Positions 1 to 9,827 of a stretch of 64,000 nucleotides of DNA are shown piece after piece. The DNA is from Polaribacter sp. SA4-10. Its GTDB lineage: Bacteria > Bacteroidota > Bacteroidia > Flavobacteriales > Flavobacteriaceae. The notes below the pieces were generated by a model. That model did no database searches. It had not been told where the DNA came from and saw only the letters and a list, made by a program, of their open reading frames with translations. How positions within the stretch are numbered: position 1 is the stretch's first letter; each line of letters begins with the position of its first letter. The DNA is taken from assembly GCA_949519155.1 (NCBI GenBank), contig CATIQU010000035.1:310001-374000 (forward strand), written 5' to 3'. Both the position numbers and the translations under genes were made by a program.

Positions 1-248
1 AAATTATTGGCACTATCCGCTTCCGCAATTAAAGGAGTAATGACTGTAGAAAAACCAATTCCTATAGACATGGCAATGAACATAAAACTATTCCCTAAAG
101 AAACTGCGGCCAATTCTGCAGTTCCAATTTGCCCTACCATAATATTATCGACAAAACTGACAAAAGTATGCCCTAACATACCGAGCATTACTGGAGCAGC
201 GAGCTTCCAATTGTATTTAAATTCTGAAGTATATTGGGAAATGTTCAC
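1..248 (-). CDS. MATE family efflux transporter, N-terminal fragment (runs off the left edge)
   Basis: Reading the complement from a GTG at 248 gives MNISQYTSEF followed by a first membrane helix with AAPVMLGMLGHTFVSFVDNI and then MVGQIGTAELAAVSLGNS, the hallmark start of MATE (NorM/DinF-like) cation-coupled drug/metabolite exporters of the inner membrane. About 83 N-terminal residues are present; the rest lies outside the window. A TTG at 275 is an in-frame alternative, but an in-frame stop lies just above it and the GTG gives the natural N-terminus for this family. The plus-strand reading frame over the same bases is only its shadow. Confidence 0.85.
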   Translation of the reverse strand, partial: MNISQYTSEFKYNWKLAAPVMLGMLGHTFVSFVDNIMVGQIGTAELAAVSLGNSFMFIAMSIGIGFSTVITPLIAEADSANN

Positions 249-339
249 GTTTGATTGCTGATTTTCTGACGGCAAAGGTATTTATAATAACTGAGGAATA
301 TTAACAAAAAAGTAACAGTTTAAATTCGACAAAAAAATG

Positions 340-347
340 TATTTTTG
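340..347 (+). promoter_or_regulatory. Bacteroidota -7 box (TATTTTTG) of tpx
   Basis: A perfect match to the Bacteroidota -7 consensus TAnnTTTG lies 21 nt before the tpx ATG. A TTTA at 319-322 is a weak -33 candidate with a 17 nt spacer. The call rests on the consensus only. Confidence 0.55.
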
Positions 348-368
348 ATGTTATAAAAATTCAATAAA

Positions 369-866
369 ATGGCAAACATTACTTTAGGAGGAAATCCGAT
401 AACAACAATAGGAAGCTTACCAAAAACGGGCGAAAAAGCACCCGATTTCAACTTAACGGCAGTCGATTTAAGTCACAAAAACTTAGGGGATTATGCTGGA
501 AAAAACATTCTTTTAAACATCTTTCCAAGTATTGACACGGGAACCTGTGCAACTTCTGTAAGGGAATTTAACAAAAAAGCGGGGAGCTTAGAAAACACCG
601 TAGTTATATGCGTTTCCAGAGATTTACCATTTGCACAAGCACGTTTTTGTGGCGCAGAAGGGATTGAAAACGTAGCAATGTTGTCAGACTTTGCAACGGG
701 TAGCTTTGGAAAAGAGTACCAGCTAGAAATTACAAATGGTCCGTTGGCAAATTTGCACTCGAGAGCCATTGTAATTATAAATACTGAAGGAACCTTAGTA
801 TATACAGAACAAGTTTCGGAAATTGCTGCAGAGCCAAATTACGATGCGGCATTAAAGGCACTATAA
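369..866 (+). CDS. tpx: Thiol peroxidase (atypical 2-Cys peroxiredoxin)
   Basis: The 165-residue protein has full Tpx length. It reduces hydrogen and alkyl peroxides using thioredoxin. The peroxidatic cysteine is Cys60 in DTGTCATSVREF and the resolving cysteine is Cys94 in ARFCGAEG, with the conserved SRDLPFAQ stretch between them. The N-terminal NPITTIGSLPKTGEKAPDF is typical. There is no signal peptide, so it is cytoplasmic. The ATG follows a TAnnTTTG box by 21 nt, and dgkA begins 4 nt after the stop, so the two are probably co-transcribed. Confidence 0.95.
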   Translation: MANITLGGNPITTIGSLPKTGEKAPDFNLTAVDLSHKNLGDYAGKNILLNIFPSIDTGTCATSVREFNKKAGSLENTVVICVSRDLPFAQARFCGAEGIENVAMLSDFATGSFGKEYQLEITNGPLANLHSRAIVIINTEGTLVYTEQVSEIAAEPNYDAALKAL

Positions 867-870
867 ATTC

Positions 871-1251
871 ATGAAAAACCCGAACGATAGTTTTTTAAGA
901 GGAAGACTTCGCAGTTTAAAATTTGCATTGAAAGGAATGTGGCTTTTAATAACCACTGAAGACAGTATTAAAGCACAATTATTTTTTGCCGCTGTTGCTG
1001 TTGGTTTTGGACTGTATTTTGATATTTCAAATACAGAATGGATGATTCAATCCTTAATTATTGGGATGGTTTTGGTTGCAGAAGCATTGAATACAGCAAT
1101 TGAAAAATTAGCAGACTTTGTACATCCAGCCTACCATGATAAAATTGGTTTTATTAAAGACATTGCCGCTGGAGCACCAAGTTTTGCAGCATTCACTGCG
1201 CTCATTATCGCAGGTTTTATTTACGGTCAAAAAATAATCGAATTATTTTAA
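871..1251 (+). CDS. dgkA: Diacylglycerol kinase family membrane protein (DgkA/undecaprenol kinase type)
   Basis: A 126-residue integral membrane kinase. It has a short basic cytoplasmic N-terminus, three hydrophobic helices, and the catalytic signature EALNTAIEKLADFV followed by KDIAAGA, which places the Glu/Asn/Glu metal- and ATP-binding residues as in prokaryotic DgkA. The family phosphorylates diacylglycerol or undecaprenol in the inner membrane; sequence alone does not tell which lipid is used. It sits 4 nt after tpx and 38 nt before ftsK. Confidence 0.92.
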   Translation: MKNPNDSFLRGRLRSLKFALKGMWLLITTEDSIKAQLFFAAVAVGFGLYFDISNTEWMIQSLIIGMVLVAEALNTAIEKLADFVHPAYHDKIGFIKDIAAGAPSFAAFTALIIAGFIYGQKIIELF

Positions 1252-1289
1252 AAAAAGGTATCTTTACCTGTCATCTATGAACAATTTTA

Positions 1290-3707
1290 ATGATTAAAAA
1301 AGCAACGAAAGACACAATCGCTAAGGCTCCAAAAACACCTATTTTTGCATTTCTAAAAACAAGGCAGTCGAAAACAATTATTGCGGCGTTTTTAATTTTG
1401 TTTGCATGCTTTTTAGCCATTGCTTTCTTCTCGTTCTTTTTTAATTGGCAAGAAGATCAAAGTACACTTACCCAACTCGCCAACAAAAAAGTATTGAGCA
1501 AGAACCTTCTTGGAAAAATCGGTGCAAATTTAAGTCATTTTTTCATTTATAAAGGTTTTGGAATTGGAGCTTTTATCATTGCTTTTCAAGTAGGAATTAC
1601 AGGCTTATACTTGATATTTCAAAAGAAAATTGGTAAAATTATTATTTCATGGAACTGGGCATTGTTAATGATGCTTTGGATTTCTATTGCTTTTGGATTT
1701 ATGGACGCTTCCTCTGCCCTTCTTTCGGGAACTATTGGATATGAAGTGAATGATTACCTGCAGCGCTTTTTAGGAAAAACAGGTTTGGCCATCGTTTTAA
1801 TATTTTTTTTAATTACTTATTTGGCAATCCGTTACAAATTAACTTTAGATCGGTTTGTTGAGAAACTTAGAGAAAGAAATGCTAGAAGGGCGGCATTAAA
1901 TGATGTAACAAATCAAACAGTATCAATTCCTACTGAAAACACGGTTTCTATAGCTAGTGATCTGGTAACTGAAGACCCTTTAAAATCTGAGTTTGAATTG
2001 TCTTTAGAAAACTTACAACCCACCATTTCAAAACATTCTGAACCGGTTACCAAAACAGGAGAAATTCCGCTAAAAGTTGAAGAGAAACAAACACCTACTT
2101 TGGAAGAAGAAATAACTTCTTTAGAAATAGAAGTCGAAGAAATAGAAGAAGAAAAGAGCGTTGCTGAAAATTTATCAGATAAAATTGTAAAAGATTTTGG
2201 TGAATTTGATCCTACATTGGAATTGTCTAATTTTAAATTTCCAACCTTCAATCTCTTAAAACAATACAACGAAACCATTTCTATTGATCCAGAAGAACTG
2301 GAAGCCAATAAAAATCGGATTGTAGATACCTTAAAGAATTATAAAATTGGAATTGCAGAAATCAAAGCAACAGTAGGCCCAACAATTACCTTATATGAAA
2401 TTGTGCCCGATGCTGGAATTCGAATTTCTAAAATTAAAAATCTTGAAGATGATATTGCCTTGTCCTTATCTGCATTGGGAATCCGTATTATTGCGCCAAT
2501 TCCTGGTAAGGGAACTATTGGTATTGAAGTACCCAATAAAAAGGCAACCATCGTTTCGATGCATTCTGTGATTGCTTCTAAGAAATTTCAAGAATCAACA
2601 ATGGAATTGCCCATTGCACTGGGAAAAACAATTTCGAATGAAACCTTTGTGGTCGATTTGGCAAAAATGCCACACTTATTAATGGCTGGAGCTACTGGAC
2701 AAGGAAAATCGGTAGGATTAAATGCCGTTTTAACATCGCTGCTCTATAAAAAACACCCCGCAGAAGTAAAGTTTGTTTTGGTAGATCCAAAGAAAGTAGA
2801 ACTCACTTTGTTTAATAAAATTGAACGCCACTATTTGGCAAAATTACCAGACGCAGAAGAAGCAATCATCACCGATACGACCAAGGTAGTACACACCTTA
2901 AATTCGTTGTGTACCGAAATGGACAATCGCTATGATTTGCTTAAAAATGCCATGGTTCGGAATATCAAAGAATACAATACTAAATTCAAAGCACGGAAAC
3001 TAAACCCAAATGACGGGCATCAATTTTTACCATATATAGTTTTAGTCATAGATGAATTTGCAGATTTAATTATGACTGCGGGGAAAGAGGTAGAAACTCC
3101 TATTGCACGTCTCGCACAGTTGGCAAGAGCCATTGGAATTCATTTAATTGTAGCTACACAAAGACCGTCTGTAAATGTAATTACAGGTATTATTAAAGCC
3201 AATTTCCCTGCAAGAATTGCCTTTAGAGTAACTTCTAAAATAGATTCTCGAACCATTTTAGATGCCGGTGGTGCCGATCAATTGATAGGTCGTGGAGATT
3301 TATTGTATACCAATGGAAATGAAATCAACCGAATTCAATGTGCCTTCGTAGACACACCAGAAGTTGAAAAAATTACGGATTTTATTGGTTCGCAACGCGC
3401 CTATGCAGAAGCACATCTATTACCAGAATACATAGACGATGAAAGTGGCACTACTGTTGATATAGACATTGCAGACCGTGATAAACTCTTTAGAGAGGCT
3501 GCCGAGATTATTATAATTGCACAACAAGGTTCCGCCTCATTATTGCAAAGAAAATTAAAATTAGGATACAATCGGGCAGGTCGATTGATAGATCAGTTGG
3601 AAGCTGCAGGTATTGTTGGTGGATTTGAAGGAAGCAAAGCAAGACAGGTTTTAGTGACTGATTTAGTGGCACTAGATCAACTCTTAGAAAACGAGAATAA
3701 TATATAA
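1290..3707 (+). CDS. ftsK: DNA translocase FtsK/SpoIIIE
   Basis: An 805-residue septal DNA pump. Four membrane helices (about residues 29-51, 89-110, 117-137 and 166-182) anchor it at the division site. An acidic, low-complexity linker (about 190-310) is shorter than in E. coli. The motor follows, with Walker A GATGQGKS near 468-475 and Walker B VLVIDEFADL near 585-594. A C-terminal winged-helix gamma domain (about 735-800, containing LQRKLKLGYNRAGRLIDQLE) reads chromosome-orienting KOPS sequences. It heads the stretch leading to lolA and lptF/G, a common flavobacterial gene order. Confidence 0.95.
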   Translation: MIKKATKDTIAKAPKTPIFAFLKTRQSKTIIAAFLILFACFLAIAFFSFFFNWQEDQSTLTQLANKKVLSKNLLGKIGANLSHFFIYKGFGIGAFIIAFQVGITGLYLIFQKKIGKIIISWNWALLMMLWISIAFGFMDASSALLSGTIGYEVNDYLQRFLGKTGLAIVLIFFLITYLAIRYKLTLDRFVEKLRERNARRAALNDVTNQTVSIPTENTVSIASDLVTEDPLKSEFELSLENLQPTISKHSEPVTKTGEIPLKVEEKQTPTLEEEITSLEIEVEEIEEEKSVAENLSDKIVKDFGEFDPTLELSNFKFPTFNLLKQYNETISIDPEELEANKNRIVDTLKNYKIGIAEIKATVGPTITLYEIVPDAGIRISKIKNLEDDIALSLSALGIRIIAPIPGKGTIGIEVPNKKATIVSMHSVIASKKFQESTMELPIALGKTISNETFVVDLAKMPHLLMAGATGQGKSVGLNAVLTSLLYKKHPAEVKFVLVDPKKVELTLFNKIERHYLAKLPDAEEAIITDTTKVVHTLNSLCTEMDNRYDLLKNAMVRNIKEYNTKFKARKLNPNDGHQFLPYIVLVIDEFADLIMTAGKEVETPIARLAQLARAIGIHLIVATQRPSVNVITGIIKANFPARIAFRVTSKIDSRTILDAGGADQLIGRGDLLYTNGNEINRIQCAFVDTPEVEKITDFIGSQRAYAEAHLLPEYIDDESGTTVDIDIADRDKLFREAAEIIIIAQQGSASLLQRKLKLGYNRAGRLIDQLEAAGIVGGFEGSKARQVLVTDLVALDQLLENENNI

Positions 3708-3708
3708 T

Positions 3709-3735
3709 GCTCTCTAAATAGAGCTATTAATTTTT
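3709..3735 (+). terminator. Weak intrinsic terminator/attenuator between ftsK and lolA
   Basis: A short hairpin GCTCT/AGAGC (3709-3713 and 3720-3724, 6 nt loop) is followed by an AT-rich stretch with six Ts. The stem is only 5 bp, so it may only attenuate read-through into lolA. Confidence 0.3.
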
Positions 3736-3740
3736 TAAAA

Positions 3741-4400
3741 ATGAAGAATTTAGGAATCATAGTAATCAGTTTTTTCATAACCTTACAAGTCCTGGGACAA
3801 AACTCCGAAGAAGCAAAACTGCTTTTGGATACTGTAGCAACAAAAATGGAAGAATATGAAAATATGGAGATTAAATTTAGTCAAACCCTCGTCAATGATG
3901 ATGCAGGAATTAATGAAGGTGACGAACCTCCAATTGTTGGAGAGATTACCCTTCAACAAGAAAAGTACAATTTGCAATACTTAGGAAATACATTTCTTTT
4001 TAACGGATTTACAATGTATGTAATTAACGAAGATGAAAAAGAAGTTACAGTTTCAAAGGGAGATATTGATGGAGAGGACGGTTTTATTTATCCTTCAAAG
4101 TTAGCAACTTTTTACAAAGAAGGATATACTTATGCAATGGGTAATATAAAACAGAAGAACGGTCGCAATCTTCAGTTTGTCAATTTATTCCCAATGAACA
4201 GCAAATCTAACATTATAAAGGTAGAGTTGGCGATTGAAATGAAAACAAAACATATTTATCAGCTAATTCAAACCGGTGAAAACGGCTCGAAAACGACGTT
4301 TACAATCACAACATTTAAGCCCAATCAAAAATTATCAAAAAGCCTATTTTCTTTTGATACTATAAAGTATTCTGAAAAAAATGGGTATTCAATAGATTAA
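3741..4400 (+). CDS. lolA: Outer-membrane lipoprotein carrier protein LolA-like
   Basis: 219 residues with a cleavable signal peptide (about 1-19, ending VLGQ). The mature part has the LolA/LolB half-barrel pattern: an N-terminal helix (LLDTVATKMEEYENMEIKFSQ) followed by many amphipathic beta strands. LolA shuttles lipoproteins across the periplasm to the outer membrane. That role fits a genome with many surface lipoproteins (see the SusD and glycan-binding lipoproteins in this window). It lies between ftsK and an LptF/G permease, the usual flavobacterial arrangement. Confidence 0.87.
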   Translation: MKNLGIIVISFFITLQVLGQNSEEAKLLLDTVATKMEEYENMEIKFSQTLVNDDAGINEGDEPPIVGEITLQQEKYNLQYLGNTFLFNGFTMYVINEDEKEVTVSKGDIDGEDGFIYPSKLATFYKEGYTYAMGNIKQKNGRNLQFVNLFPMNSKSNIIKVELAIEMKTKHIYQLIQTGENGSKTTFTITTFKPNQKLSKSLFSFDTIKYSEKNGYSID

Positions 4401-4445
4401 CCCTCAATTAACAGAAAATTAGTAGCATCTTATCTTTTAAGAAAC

Positions 4446-4453
4446 TACTTTTG
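4446..4453 (+). promoter_or_regulatory. Bacteroidota -7 box (TACTTTTG) of the lptF/G gene
   Basis: A perfect TAnnTTTG match ends 5 nt before the ATG of the LptF/LptG permease. If it is used, the mRNA would be almost leaderless. No convincing -33 TTTG was found at the usual spacing. Confidence 0.45.
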
Positions 4454-4458
4454 CATGG

Positions 4459-5901
4459 ATGAAAATTCTTGATAGATACATACTCAAAAGTTTTTTAGTA
4501 CCTTTTTTCGCAACCTTTCTAATTGTCTTATTTGTCTTGGTGATGCAAGCATTGTGGCAAACGTTTGAAAACATTGCTGGCAAGGGCATTAGCTTGGCTT
4601 TTATCTTTAAGTTTTTATATTATACTGCCCTTATGATCATTCCACAGGCATTGCCTATTGGAGTGCTACTCTCCTCAATTATGGCATTGGGAAGTTTGGG
4701 TGAAAACTACGAATTTGCCGCTGCAAAATCTGCAGGAATCTCTTTACAAAGACTCGTAAGACCGTTGGCCATTTTAGCGATATTTTTAAGTGGAATTAAC
4801 TTCTTGTTTCTAAACAATGTATATCCATATGCTGTATTTAAGCAATTAAACTTAAAACAAAACATTAAAAAGAAACAGCCAGCAATGGCATTAATACCGG
4901 GAAGTTTTAATACCGAAATTCCTAATTATCAAATAAAATTTGAAGAAAAATACGGAGAAGAAGAAAACTTACTGAAGAAAGTTTTAATCTATGATCTAAA
5001 AAGCAGAAAAGGAAACCAGAAGGTAATTACCGCAGAAAGTGGCAAAATTGTTTCTGAAGAAGGAAGTAAATACATGACCTTTATTCTATATGATGGCAAT
5101 TATTATGAAGAGCATATTAAATCGGGATCTTCTCTGGTAAAAAGAAAGCGAATGCCTTCATCAAATGCTACATTTAAAGAATATGAAATGAATATTGATA
5201 TTTCTTCATTATCTCAAGGAGATTTAGAAGATGAAAAATACAAAGGGCGTTACAATATGTTAAGTATTCAACAAATTAATGATACGCTCCCCGATTTAAA
5301 AAGCAATTATGATGAGTATGTGGGCTTAAGAACCAAAAGCTTGAATTCAATTCTGAAAGCTACAAAGCTATACGCATATCAGGATTCATTAAAGACAAAA
5401 AAGATTTCATCAAATCTATTAGAAAACTTCAATTTAAACAATAAAATCAATATTCTAAACAATGCGATTGCTGTAACAAGTAGAGCGGAAAACAATATAA
5501 AATCAAATACCAATAATTTTAAGTTTAAAAGAAAGAATTTAAACATGTACGATACCGAATTTTACAATAGAATTGCTTTTTCATTCTCTTGTTTATTATT
5601 GTTTTTTATTGGCGCTCCTTTAGGATCAATTATTCGAAAGGGAGGATTTGGATTGCCAATGATTTTAGCAATCTCCATCTATGTTACCTATTTTTTCAGC
5701 AATACATTTGGTAAAAACTTAGCGGAGGAAAGCACTGTTAGCTCCATGTTAGGCGGATGGATTGCCATCTTAATAATGCTACCAGTAGCAATTTTATTGA
5801 CACGAAGAGCTACCAGGGACAAAGGGCTCTTTAATATTGATGCCTTTACACAACCTATTATTCACTTTTTTAAGAGATTTACGTCCAAAAATACACATTA
5901 A
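4459..5901 (+). CDS. LptF/LptG family permease of the LPS export ABC system
   Basis: 480 residues of YjgP/YjgQ type: [20 protein letters not shown] is the classic N-terminus. Three membrane helices (about 10-35, 55-80, 100-120) precede a large periplasmic beta-jellyroll region (about 130-370), and three more helices follow (about 370-460, including [17 protein letters not shown]). The family passes lipopolysaccharide from the inner membrane to the Lpt bridge, driven by LptB. Which of LptF or LptG it corresponds to cannot be decided here. The ribBA start lies 2 nt after its stop, suggesting co-translation. Confidence 0.9.
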   Translation: MKILDRYILKSFLVPFFATFLIVLFVLVMQALWQTFENIAGKGISLAFIFKFLYYTALMIIPQALPIGVLLSSIMALGSLGENYEFAAAKSAGISLQRLVRPLAILAIFLSGINFLFLNNVYPYAVFKQLNLKQNIKKKQPAMALIPGSFNTEIPNYQIKFEEKYGEEENLLKKVLIYDLKSRKGNQKVITAESGKIVSEEGSKYMTFILYDGNYYEEHIKSGSSLVKRKRMPSSNATFKEYEMNIDISSLSQGDLEDEKYKGRYNMLSIQQINDTLPDLKSNYDEYVGLRTKSLNSILKATKLYAYQDSLKTKKISSNLLENFNLNNKINILNNAIAVTSRAENNIKSNTNNFKFKRKNLNMYDTEFYNRIAFSFSCLLLFFIGAPLGSIIRKGGFGLPMILAISIYVTYFFSNTFGKNLAEESTVSSMLGGWIAILIMLPVAILLTRRATRDKGLFNIDAFTQPIIHFFKRFTSKNTH

Positions 5902-5903
5902 AC

Positions 5904-7049
5904 ATGACCCCTATCAAAACGCAAAGTAACACGCAATTAAATTCAATAAAAGACGCTATTGAGGATATAAAAAACGGAAAAGTTATCATTGTTGTTGATG
6001 ACGAAAATAGAGAAAATGAAGGTGATTTTTTAGCAGCAGCTGAAATGGCAACACCAGAAATGGTGAACTTTATGGCAACGCATGGTCGTGGATTGATCTG
6101 TACACCTCTTACAGAAAACCGATGTAAAGAATTAGGTTTAGGAATGATGGTTCAAAATAATACCGACCCAATGGAAACCGCTTTTACCGTATCGGTAGAC
6201 CTTCGTGGAAAAGGGGTCACAACTGGAATTTCTGCAGCAGATAGAGCACTTACTATAAAAGCTTTGGTTGACAAAGAAACAAAACCAGCCGACCTAGCTA
6301 GACCTGGTCATATATTCCCATTAAAAGCAAAAGAAGGGGGTGTTTTAAGAAGAACAGGGCATACTGAAGCAGCAATTGACTTTGCACGTTTAGCAGGCTT
6401 AGAACCCGCTGGAGTGATTGTGGAAATCATGAATGAAGATGGCACGATGGCGCGCCTACCTCAACTGTTAAAAGTTGCAGAAAAATTTGACATTAAAATT
6501 GTATCCATTGAGGATTTAGTTGCCTACAGAATGGAACATGATTCTTTGATTGAAAAGAAAGAGGATTTTCAATTAGAAACTCGTTTTGGAGAATTTCGTG
6601 TAAGAGCCTATCAACAAACCAACAACAAACAAGTCCATTTAGCCCTAACAAAAGGAAATTGGTCTAAAGATGAGGCAATTTTAACGCGCGTAAATTCGAC
6701 CCAAATAAATAATGATATTCTTGGAACGCTCACCAATAATGCCGATAAAAAATTGGATCAAATGTTTCAAGTGATCAATGAGGAAGGTCGAGGAGCTATC
6801 CTATTTATCAACCAGCAAAATCAATCACAAAACTTATTGGGAAGATTGGGTCTTTTAAAAGAAAATCAAGCAATTGGTCAATTAAAAGCACCTGCTATAG
6901 GAATGGATAATAGAGATTTTGGAATTGGCGCTCAAATCTTACACGACATTCATGTTAGCAAATTAAAACTTGTAACAAACACCAAACAAACAAAACGTGT
7001 AGGTATGATTGGATATGGCTTGGAAATTATAGACTATGTAGCATATTAA
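5904..7049 (+). CDS. ribB: RibB (3,4-dihydroxy-2-butanone-4-phosphate synthase) with degenerate GTP cyclohydrolase II domain
   Basis: 381 residues. The N-terminal RibB half (about 10-210) is intact: [11 protein letters not shown] at 32-42, [10 protein letters not shown] at 61-70, and [14 protein letters not shown] at 133-146. It makes the four-carbon unit of riboflavin from ribulose-5-phosphate. The C-terminal half (about 222-381) aligns with RibA, but the zinc ligands are gone. The usual HSEC is NSTQ (264-267) and the CxC of SLRCDCG is TLTNNAD (275-281). The RQEGRGIGL substrate loop is also lost (NQQNQSQNL, 303-311). The second half is therefore probably not catalytic, and a separate ribA is expected elsewhere in the genome. 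Confidence 0.9.
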   Translation: MTPIKTQSNTQLNSIKDAIEDIKNGKVIIVVDDENRENEGDFLAAAEMATPEMVNFMATHGRGLICTPLTENRCKELGLGMMVQNNTDPMETAFTVSVDLRGKGVTTGISAADRALTIKALVDKETKPADLARPGHIFPLKAKEGGVLRRTGHTEAAIDFARLAGLEPAGVIVEIMNEDGTMARLPQLLKVAEKFDIKIVSIEDLVAYRMEHDSLIEKKEDFQLETRFGEFRVRAYQQTNNKQVHLALTKGNWSKDEAILTRVNSTQINNDILGTLTNNADKKLDQMFQVINEEGRGAILFINQQNQSQNLLGRLGLLKENQAIGQLKAPAIGMDNRDFGIGAQILHDIHVSKLKLVTNTKQTKRVGMIGYGLEIIDYVAY

Positions 7050-7066
7050 TTCTTACTAGAATTAAT
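7045..7066. other. Palindrome spanning the convergent stop codons of ribB and crtZ
   Basis: ATTAATTCT (7045-7053) and AGAATTAAT (7058-7066) form a perfect 9 bp stem with a TACT loop. The ribB stop (7047-7049) lies in one arm and the crtZ stop (7062-7064, complement) in the other. There is no T tract, so it is not a classical terminator, but it may stabilise or end both convergent transcripts. Confidence 0.35.
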
Positions 7067-7511
7067 CTAATTTCGGTTTCTTAAAATACTTAAAAGGGAC
7101 AAATAACATTCCAAAACATTGGCTTTCTATTTTGCCCATATTTTTGTGATGAACTTTGTGTGCTTTACGCAAACCTTTTAGATAAGAGTTATCGGTATTC
7201 TTGAACCATTTAAACCGCTGGTGAATCAACACATCATGGATCAAAAAGTAAGCCAATCCGTAGCACAAAATACCCAAACCGATAAAGAATAAATAAGTAT
7301 ATATCGTATACGTTCCAAAATAGAACAGCGCAATACTTGGGATTGCAAATACAATGAAGAAAGCATCATTTTTCTCAAAACCATTGTATTTTGGTTGATG
7401 ATGGTCTTCATGTAAGAACCAGCCAAAACCGTGCATTACATATTTGTGAGTACACCATGTGACTCCTTCCATTGTTAAAAAAACACCTAAAGTAATTAAT
7501 GCGTATATCAT
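7062..7511 (-). CDS. crtZ: Beta-carotene hydroxylase CrtZ
   Basis: 149 residues, a membrane di-iron hydroxylase of the fatty-acid hydroxylase superfamily. The histidine clusters are all present: HKYVMH (22-27), HEDHH (34-38), HDVLIH (92-97) and HKVHH (118-122). Hydrophobic segments lie between them. The enzyme converts beta-carotene to zeaxanthin. Its ATG overlaps the crtB stop by one base (TAATG), so it is translationally coupled as the last gene of crtI-crtB-crtZ. A lycopene cyclase is not in this window. Confidence 0.93.
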   Translation of the reverse strand: MIYALITLGVFLTMEGVTWCTHKYVMHGFGWFLHEDHHQPKYNGFEKNDAFFIVFAIPSIALFYFGTYTIYTYLFFIGLGILCYGLAYFLIHDVLIHQRFKWFKNTDNSYLKGLRKAHKVHHKNMGKIESQCFGMLFVPFKYFKKPKLD

Positions 7512-8353
7512 TAGATAATATTCAATTTGTATTTTACGTAACTTCTTGCTAAAAGATTAATTTTCATTGGATCAGAAATACGAACCCTTGAATCCATAAT
7601 TTTTTCTGATGGAATTTTATGCAATTTCTTCAACAGTCTTCTATAATATCGATAGGCCATATAAACTCCAAACTTTGCTTCAATAGGAAGGTTTAAAATT
7701 CCATTTGAAAAAGCAAATTGAAAATCAGCTTCGATTTCATCAATGATTAAATCTTTTGAGGCAGCATCTAACTTTCCTAAATCGATATTTGGAAAATAGG
7801 AACGATTCAAAACTTCATAGTCATCTTTTAAATCTCTTAAGAAATTCACCTTTTGAAAGGCAGAACCTAAGCGCATAGCGGCATCTTTAAGATCCTCATA
7901 CATTTCATCGTTACCATTTACAAATACCTTTAAACACATTAAACCAACAACATCTGCCGAGCCATAAATGTATTCATCATACTCTTCTTTGGTAGTATAT
8001 TCCGTTTTGTGCAAATCTGCCTTCATACTTTTCAAAAATGCTTGCACCATTTCATCTGGAATAGCATACTTGGATACCGTCTTTTGAAAAGAGTTTAAAA
8101 TAGGGTTTAAACTAATTCCTTGAGTTTTGGCAGTATAATAATCTTTTTCAAAGTGAGCCATCAGGTCCGCTTTATTATAATCATGAAAAGTATCTACTAT
8201 CTCATCTGCAAAACGAACAAAACCATAGATATTATAAATATCAGCTCTTATTTTTGGAGATAACATATTTACTGCCAAGGAGAACGAAGTGCTATACTTT
8301 TGTGTTACTAATTTACTACACTCGTTGGAAACATCATCAAATAAATCTTTCAT
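7511..8353 (-). CDS. crtB: Phytoene synthase CrtB
   Basis: 280 residues, squalene/phytoene synthase fold. The first aspartate-rich motif is DEIVD (50-54) and the second is RDLKDD (173-178), followed by the conserved NRSYFP. Together they bind the diphosphates of two geranylgeranyl diphosphates, which are joined to phytoene. The start lies 1 nt beyond the crtI stop, and the stop overlaps the crtZ start, so the three genes form a tight operon. Confidence 0.95.
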   Translation of the reverse strand: MKDLFDDVSNECSKLVTQKYSTSFSLAVNMLSPKIRADIYNIYGFVRFADEIVDTFHDYNKADLMAHFEKDYYTAKTQGISLNPILNSFQKTVSKYAIPDEMVQAFLKSMKADLHKTEYTTKEEYDEYIYGSADVVGLMCLKVFVNGNDEMYEDLKDAAMRLGSAFQKVNFLRDLKDDYEVLNRSYFPNIDLGKLDAASKDLIIDEIEADFQFAFSNGILNLPIEAKFGVYMAYRYYRRLLKKLHKIPSEKIMDSRVRISDPMKINLLARSYVKYKLNII

Positions 8354-8354
8354 A

Positions 8355-9821
8355 TTACGACTGTTTTTTTATAATTAATTCTGAAGCTAATTTTCCTGAT
8401 ATTAATGCAGGCGGGACTCCCGGACCTGGGACCGTCAGTTGTCCAGTAAAAAATAAGTTCCCTACTTTACTACTCTTAATATTGGGTCTTAGAAATGCTG
8501 TTTGCAACAAGGTATTAGCCATACCATATGCATTTCCTTTATAAGAATTATATTCTTCCTTAAAATCATTTACACAAAATGATCTTTTAAAGAGTATACT
8601 ATTTCTGATTTCTTGGTGAGTCAATTTTTCGAAACGGTCCATTATTTTCTCAAAATACTGTTCTCTTAAAGCTTCAGTATCTTCAATACCTGGAGCCAAT
8701 GGGATTAAAAAGAAACCTGCTTCTTTTCCTTCTGGAGCCGAAGTAGTATCTGTCATCGATGTGAAATTTGCATAGAACAGAGGATCTGTTGGCCATGTTG
8801 GGTTGTCATATATTTCTTCGGCATGTGCATCAAAATCGGTATCAAAGAAAAGCGTATGATGGCTCGCGTTTTTTATTTTCTTATCAAAACCAACATAAAA
8901 TAGTAATGAGGAAGGTGCAAACGTTTTTTTATCCCAGTATTTCTCTGAATACTGTCTTACATTTTCATCTAGCAAGGTTTCTGTGTGGTGATAATCAGCC
9001 CCACTTAAAACTAAATTTGCTTCAATTTTTTCACCATTAACCAACAAACCACTTACATTTTTTTGTGCATCAATTAAAATTTTAGAAACATTTGCACTGG
9101 TTCTAAATTGAACGCCCAAGGTTTCTGCTAATGCAACCATGCCTTCAACTACTTTGTACATTCCTCCTCTTGGATGCCATGTTCCTAGTCCAAAATCTGC
9201 ATAGTTCATGAAATTATAAAATGCAGGAGTATTATCAGGCTTTGCACCTAAAAATAAAACAGGAAATTCTAAAATCTGAATTAGTTTTTGACTCTTTATA
9301 TTTTTTCGAACTTGCTTTCTTATCGTTGAAAAAAACTGAGTAACTCTAGAAATTGTAGTGGTATTTACTAACTCTAAGGGGGAAATCCCAGGTTTGTAAA
9401 CCAAATCTTTTATAGCCGTATCATAATTTGCTTTTGCAGAATCTAAAAATGTTTTTAGATGCTTGGCACTTCCTTTTTCTTCTTTTTCAAATAAATCATA
9501 AATTTCCTCTAATTTACTTGCTATTTTCACGGAAGAACGATCGCCGAAATACACTTCGTAACCTGGAGATAATTTGTCTAGCATATAATAGTCAGAAGGC
9601 TTTTTACCAAAATCTGCAAAAAAACGTTCAAATACATCTGGCATCCAATACCAAGAAGGACCTAAATCGAAGGTAAATCCTTCTTTTTTATATTGTCTCG
9701 CACGCCCACCTAAGGTATCGTTTTTTTCTAATACAGTGACGTTATAACCTGCTTTCGCTAAATAGCAAGATGCAGAAAGGGCAGAAAATCCTGAGCCAAT
9801 AATATAAACTTGTTTTTTCAT
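8355..9821 (-). CDS. crtI: Phytoene desaturase CrtI
   Basis: 488 residues. An N-terminal dinucleotide-binding motif (GSGFSALSASCYLAKAGY, about 8-25, then VLEKN and GGRAR) binds FAD. The C-terminal FAD-contact motif FFTGQLTVPGPGVPPALISG is the bacterial CrtI signature. It introduces the double bonds that turn phytoene into lycopene. It is the first gene of the operon; a perfect -7 box and an inverted repeat lie within 25 nt of the ATG. Confidence 0.95.
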   Translation of the reverse strand: MKKQVYIIGSGFSALSASCYLAKAGYNVTVLEKNDTLGGRARQYKKEGFTFDLGPSWYWMPDVFERFFADFGKKPSDYYMLDKLSPGYEVYFGDRSSVKIASKLEEIYDLFEKEEKGSAKHLKTFLDSAKANYDTAIKDLVYKPGISPLELVNTTTISRVTQFFSTIRKQVRKNIKSQKLIQILEFPVLFLGAKPDNTPAFYNFMNYADFGLGTWHPRGGMYKVVEGMVALAETLGVQFRTSANVSKILIDAQKNVSGLLVNGEKIEANLVLSGADYHHTETLLDENVRQYSEKYWDKKTFAPSSLLFYVGFDKKIKNASHHTLFFDTDFDAHAEEIYDNPTWPTDPLFYANFTSMTDTTSAPEGKEAGFFLIPLAPGIEDTEALREQYFEKIMDRFEKLTHQEIRNSILFKRSFCVNDFKEEYNSYKGNAYGMANTLLQTAFLRPNIKSSKVGNLFFTGQLTVPGPGVPPALISGKLASELIIKKQS

Positions 9822-9827
9822 TGATTT

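Noticed and set aside
7..261. 84-residue plus-strand frame at the left edge
   Set aside because: The complement encodes clear MATE transporter sequence; the plus frame is a shadow.
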